34,042 nucleotides of DNA from an uncultured Tessaracoccus sp. (lineage in GTDB: Bacteria > Actinomycetota > Actinomycetes > Propionibacteriales > Propionibacteriaceae), in contig NZ_CAMYPD010000031.1 of the NCBI RefSeq assembly GCF_947286155.1, forward strand, positions 1 through 34,042, read 5' to 3'. Shown in pieces: positions 32,205 to 34,042 of this stretch (within the stretch, counting starts at the first letter, position 1; the number at the start of each line of letters is the position of its first letter). The notes beneath the pieces are model-generated. The model did no database searches. It was given only the letters and a program-made list of their open reading frames with translations, and was not told the DNA's origin. Both the position numbers and the translations under genes were made by a program.

Positions 32205-33185
32205 ATGGATCGTGAGGGATTGTCGTTGCAGGCTCGGTTTGAGGTGTCCAAGAAGTATGCTGCCGCTAACACAGCGGCGTCGAAGAAAGACAAGGGCCTG
32301 ATCTTGGATCAGGTAGTCGCGGTGACTGGCTGGAACCGGGATCATGCCCGGCAGCAGCTTCGAGCCCGGCTGCGTCAACCCAAAGGGCGTGCTATCGCCA
32401 CGATCGCAGTACTCGACCGGCGCCGCACCAAACCTTGTAAGTACTCCTATGATGCCCGCAAAGTACTCCAGACAGTGTGGGCTGCCAGTGGCGGGCTATG
32501 CGGGAAATACTTGGCTGCCTCGATGACTGATTGGCTCCAGCAGATGGAAGCCGAAGGCTCCCTGATCGAAGGACACGACCGCTACACCAAACAGGTTCGC
32601 GCAGAGCTGATAGCGATGTCAGCAGCCACGATTGACCGCTACCTTGCGCCGGTGAAAGCCAAGGACCCGATACGAGGGAAATCCACGACGAAGCCCGGAT
32701 CCTTACTGCGTAACTCGATCATCATCCGTAAAGCCGGCGACGAGGTCGAAGCCGAGCCTGGATTCTTCGAAGTCGACACCATCACCCACTGCGGCCCTAC
32801 CCTCAAAGGCGTGTTCTGCCGCAGCGTGAACTTCACCGACGTCCACACCGGCTGGGTGTTCACCCGATCAATCCGCAATAACGCCCATATCCATATTCTC
32901 TCAGCGTTCAACGCGTTCATCACCCACATCCCCTACGTGGTCACCGGCATCGACTGTGACAACGGCAGTGAGTTCATCAACCGCGACCTCATCGACTGGG
33001 CCACCCACCAAACGGTGTTCTTCACCCGTTCCCGCCCCTGCAACAGCAACGACCAAGCCACCATCGAATCGAAAAACAACCACCTCGTACGCCGCTACGG
33101 CTTCTACCACCGCTACGACATACCAGTCGAACTCGACCTACTCAACCAGCTCTGGACCCTGGTATATGACCGACTCAACTTCCTC
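32205..33185 (+). pseudogene. DDE (rve-type) transposase gene, 3' truncated
   Basis: The frame from ATG 32205 encodes a transposase with an N-terminal helical DNA-binding part (KKDKGLILDQVVAVTGWNRD, then HARQQLRARL), a central AMSAATIDRYLAP and TTKPGSLLRNS linker, and an integrase core: FFEVDTITHCG, GIDCDNGSEF and NDQATIESKNNHLVRRYGFY. These supply the D, D and E. I know this family from many actinobacterial insertion sequences; members end about 90 residues beyond a DRLNYLTP block. Here homology stops at YDRLNFLT, about residue 327. The frame stays open to the window edge only because it runs antisense through dgt. Terminal inverted repeats were not found. Confidence 0.75.
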
Positions 33186-33428
33186 ACCTCACCAGCGGCA
33201 TTCGAAAACACACCAGACAGCTGTCTGTTTCGCGGGGAAAACCATCGAAGGCACAACCCCGGCTTCGCGGGGACTCGTCAACGAGCCCCACGGTATTCCT
33301 CACCCTTGGCAGGAAGGATATCTCAGGCGTGGGTAGGCTATTGGCGCTGTCAATCGTTTGGACCAGCAGCATTGCAGAGGTCGTTACCCATCTACTGTCT
33401 CGACACATCGCCAACTGAGCAACGCCAC
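33186..33428. other. Intergenic stretch downstream of dgt, no gene recognised
   Basis: About 240 bases between the broken transposase and dgt. It contains a short hairpin CCCCG (33257-33261) / CGGGG (33268-33272). Frames here show no known domain. It probably belongs to the inserted mobile DNA, but no element end can be defined. Confidence 0.4.
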
Positions 33429-34029
33429 TCACGCCCCACGTCCGATGCCGCGGGGCAGCTTCTTCGGATCCCACCCCAGCAGGCGCTGCGCCTGCTCGAA
33501 TGCGAACCGATCAGTCATGCCGCTCACGTACGTCACGGCGCCACGCACCCGGTCGTCGACGCGGTGGCTCTCGGGCATCGCGTCGGGCCGCTCCATGTAG
33601 TGCTCCACCAACCCGCGCAGTACCGCCACCACAGTTTTCGACTGCGCCACGGACTCTGGGCGGGTGTAGATGCGCTCGTAGTTGAAGCGTCGCAGTTCGG
33701 CGAGCGCTTCGGCTCTGAGCGGGTCGAGCCCGACGCGGCCGGTGGTCATCGTCGTTTCGATCACACCATTGATGAAGGTGGCGAGCTGTTCCCGACGGGT
33801 ACGCCCGGCCACCTCGGTAACGACGGCTGGGAGCTGATTGATATCGACGATGCCCGCGTGGATGGCGTCTTCGAGGTCGTGGGAGCAGTACGCGATGCGG
33901 TCGGCCCAACTCACCAGCTCGCCCTCGATGGTCGACGGTGCTGGCCGCGACCAGGAGTGGTTGCGGATCCCGTCGAGGGTCTCCTCGCACAGATTCAGGC
34001 TCGTCAGCATCACATCCGCACCCCAGGGG
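33429..34029 (-). CDS. dgt: dGTPase-like protein, C-terminal part
   Basis: About 200 C-terminal residues are present; the start lies outside the window. LNLCEETLDGIRNHSW, SRPAPSTIEGELVSWADRIA and YCSHDLEDAIHAGIV are the HD-domain dNTP triphosphohydrolase blocks; the HD motif itself is further upstream and not seen. The protein hydrolyses dGTP or related dNTPs to keep nucleotide pools in balance. In mycobacteria dgt lies directly upstream of dnaG; here 2.4 kb of foreign DNA lies between. The last 13 bases of the window are adapter and are excluded. Confidence 0.88.
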
Positions 34030-34042
34030 CTGTCTCTTATAC
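34030..34042. other. Sequencing-adapter remnant (Tn5 mosaic end)
   Basis: The window ends in CTGTCTCTTATAC, the first 13 bases of the Tn5/Nextera mosaic-end adapter as read at the 3' side of an insert. A chance match of this length exactly at the contig edge is very unlikely. These bases are not genomic. Confidence 0.9.

Noticed and set aside
1..34042. CRISPR array
   Set aside because: I saw no regularly spaced direct repeats on either strand.

Overview
This window is a GC-rich chromosomal contig from an actinomycete (Actinomycetota). The DUF3052, DUF3145, FasR/fab, MoxR-DUF58-VWA and dgt/dnaG neighbourhoods are typical of that phylum, and a member of the Propionibacteriaceae or a close relative is my low-confidence guess. 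It is a draft-assembly contig. It starts inside a tRNA-Val, and its last 13 bases match the Tn5/Nextera mosaic-end adapter.

Layout. (1) 1-9.8 kb: partial tRNA-Val, a membrane-anchored protein, a fused two-domain 6-phosphofructokinase coupled to a DUF3052 protein, pyruvate dehydrogenase E1 (aceE), a GNAT acetyltransferase, a SpoU/TrmH-type RNA methyltransferase and an SF2 helicase. (2) 9.8-15.2 kb: the fatty-acid synthesis locus fasR-fabD-fabH-acpP-fabF followed by a convergent DUF3145 gene, the same order I know from Streptomyces coelicolor. (3) 15.4-23 kb: an S9 peptidase, then a tightly overlapping minus-strand operon MoxR-DUF58-VWA-VWA-YggS, a divergent membrane protein and a tRNA with CAU anticodon. 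(4) 23.1-25.4 kb: divergent otsB and otsA for trehalose synthesis. (5) 25.4-27.6 kb: a decayed accessory patch next to tRNA-Asn. It holds an antitoxin-like remnant, IS110-type end relics, a broken C39-like peptidase gene and a four-helix membrane protein. (6) 27.8-34 kb: a conserved hypothetical gene, a divergent sigma-70-like factor, dnaG and the C-terminal part of dgt. A 2.4 kb insertion separates dnaG from dgt. It consists of an AT-rich decayed secreted-protein gene, a 32-residue membrane peptide and a truncated DDE transposase gene.

How the parts work together. The core genes link glycolysis (PFK) and acetyl-CoA supply (AceE) to type II fatty-acid synthesis under a FasR-type regulator. 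The MoxR operon is an envelope or chaperone-type module. otsA and otsB make trehalose. Several genes appear to be transcribed without a leader: a -10 hexamer lies 5-8 bases before the start codon of the helicase, the S9 peptidase, the 22046 membrane protein and dnaG. I found no CRISPR array and no complete phage or defence system. The most unusual material is the accessory DNA at 25.4-27.6 kb and 31.0-33.4 kb, the fused PFK and the sigma-like factor.
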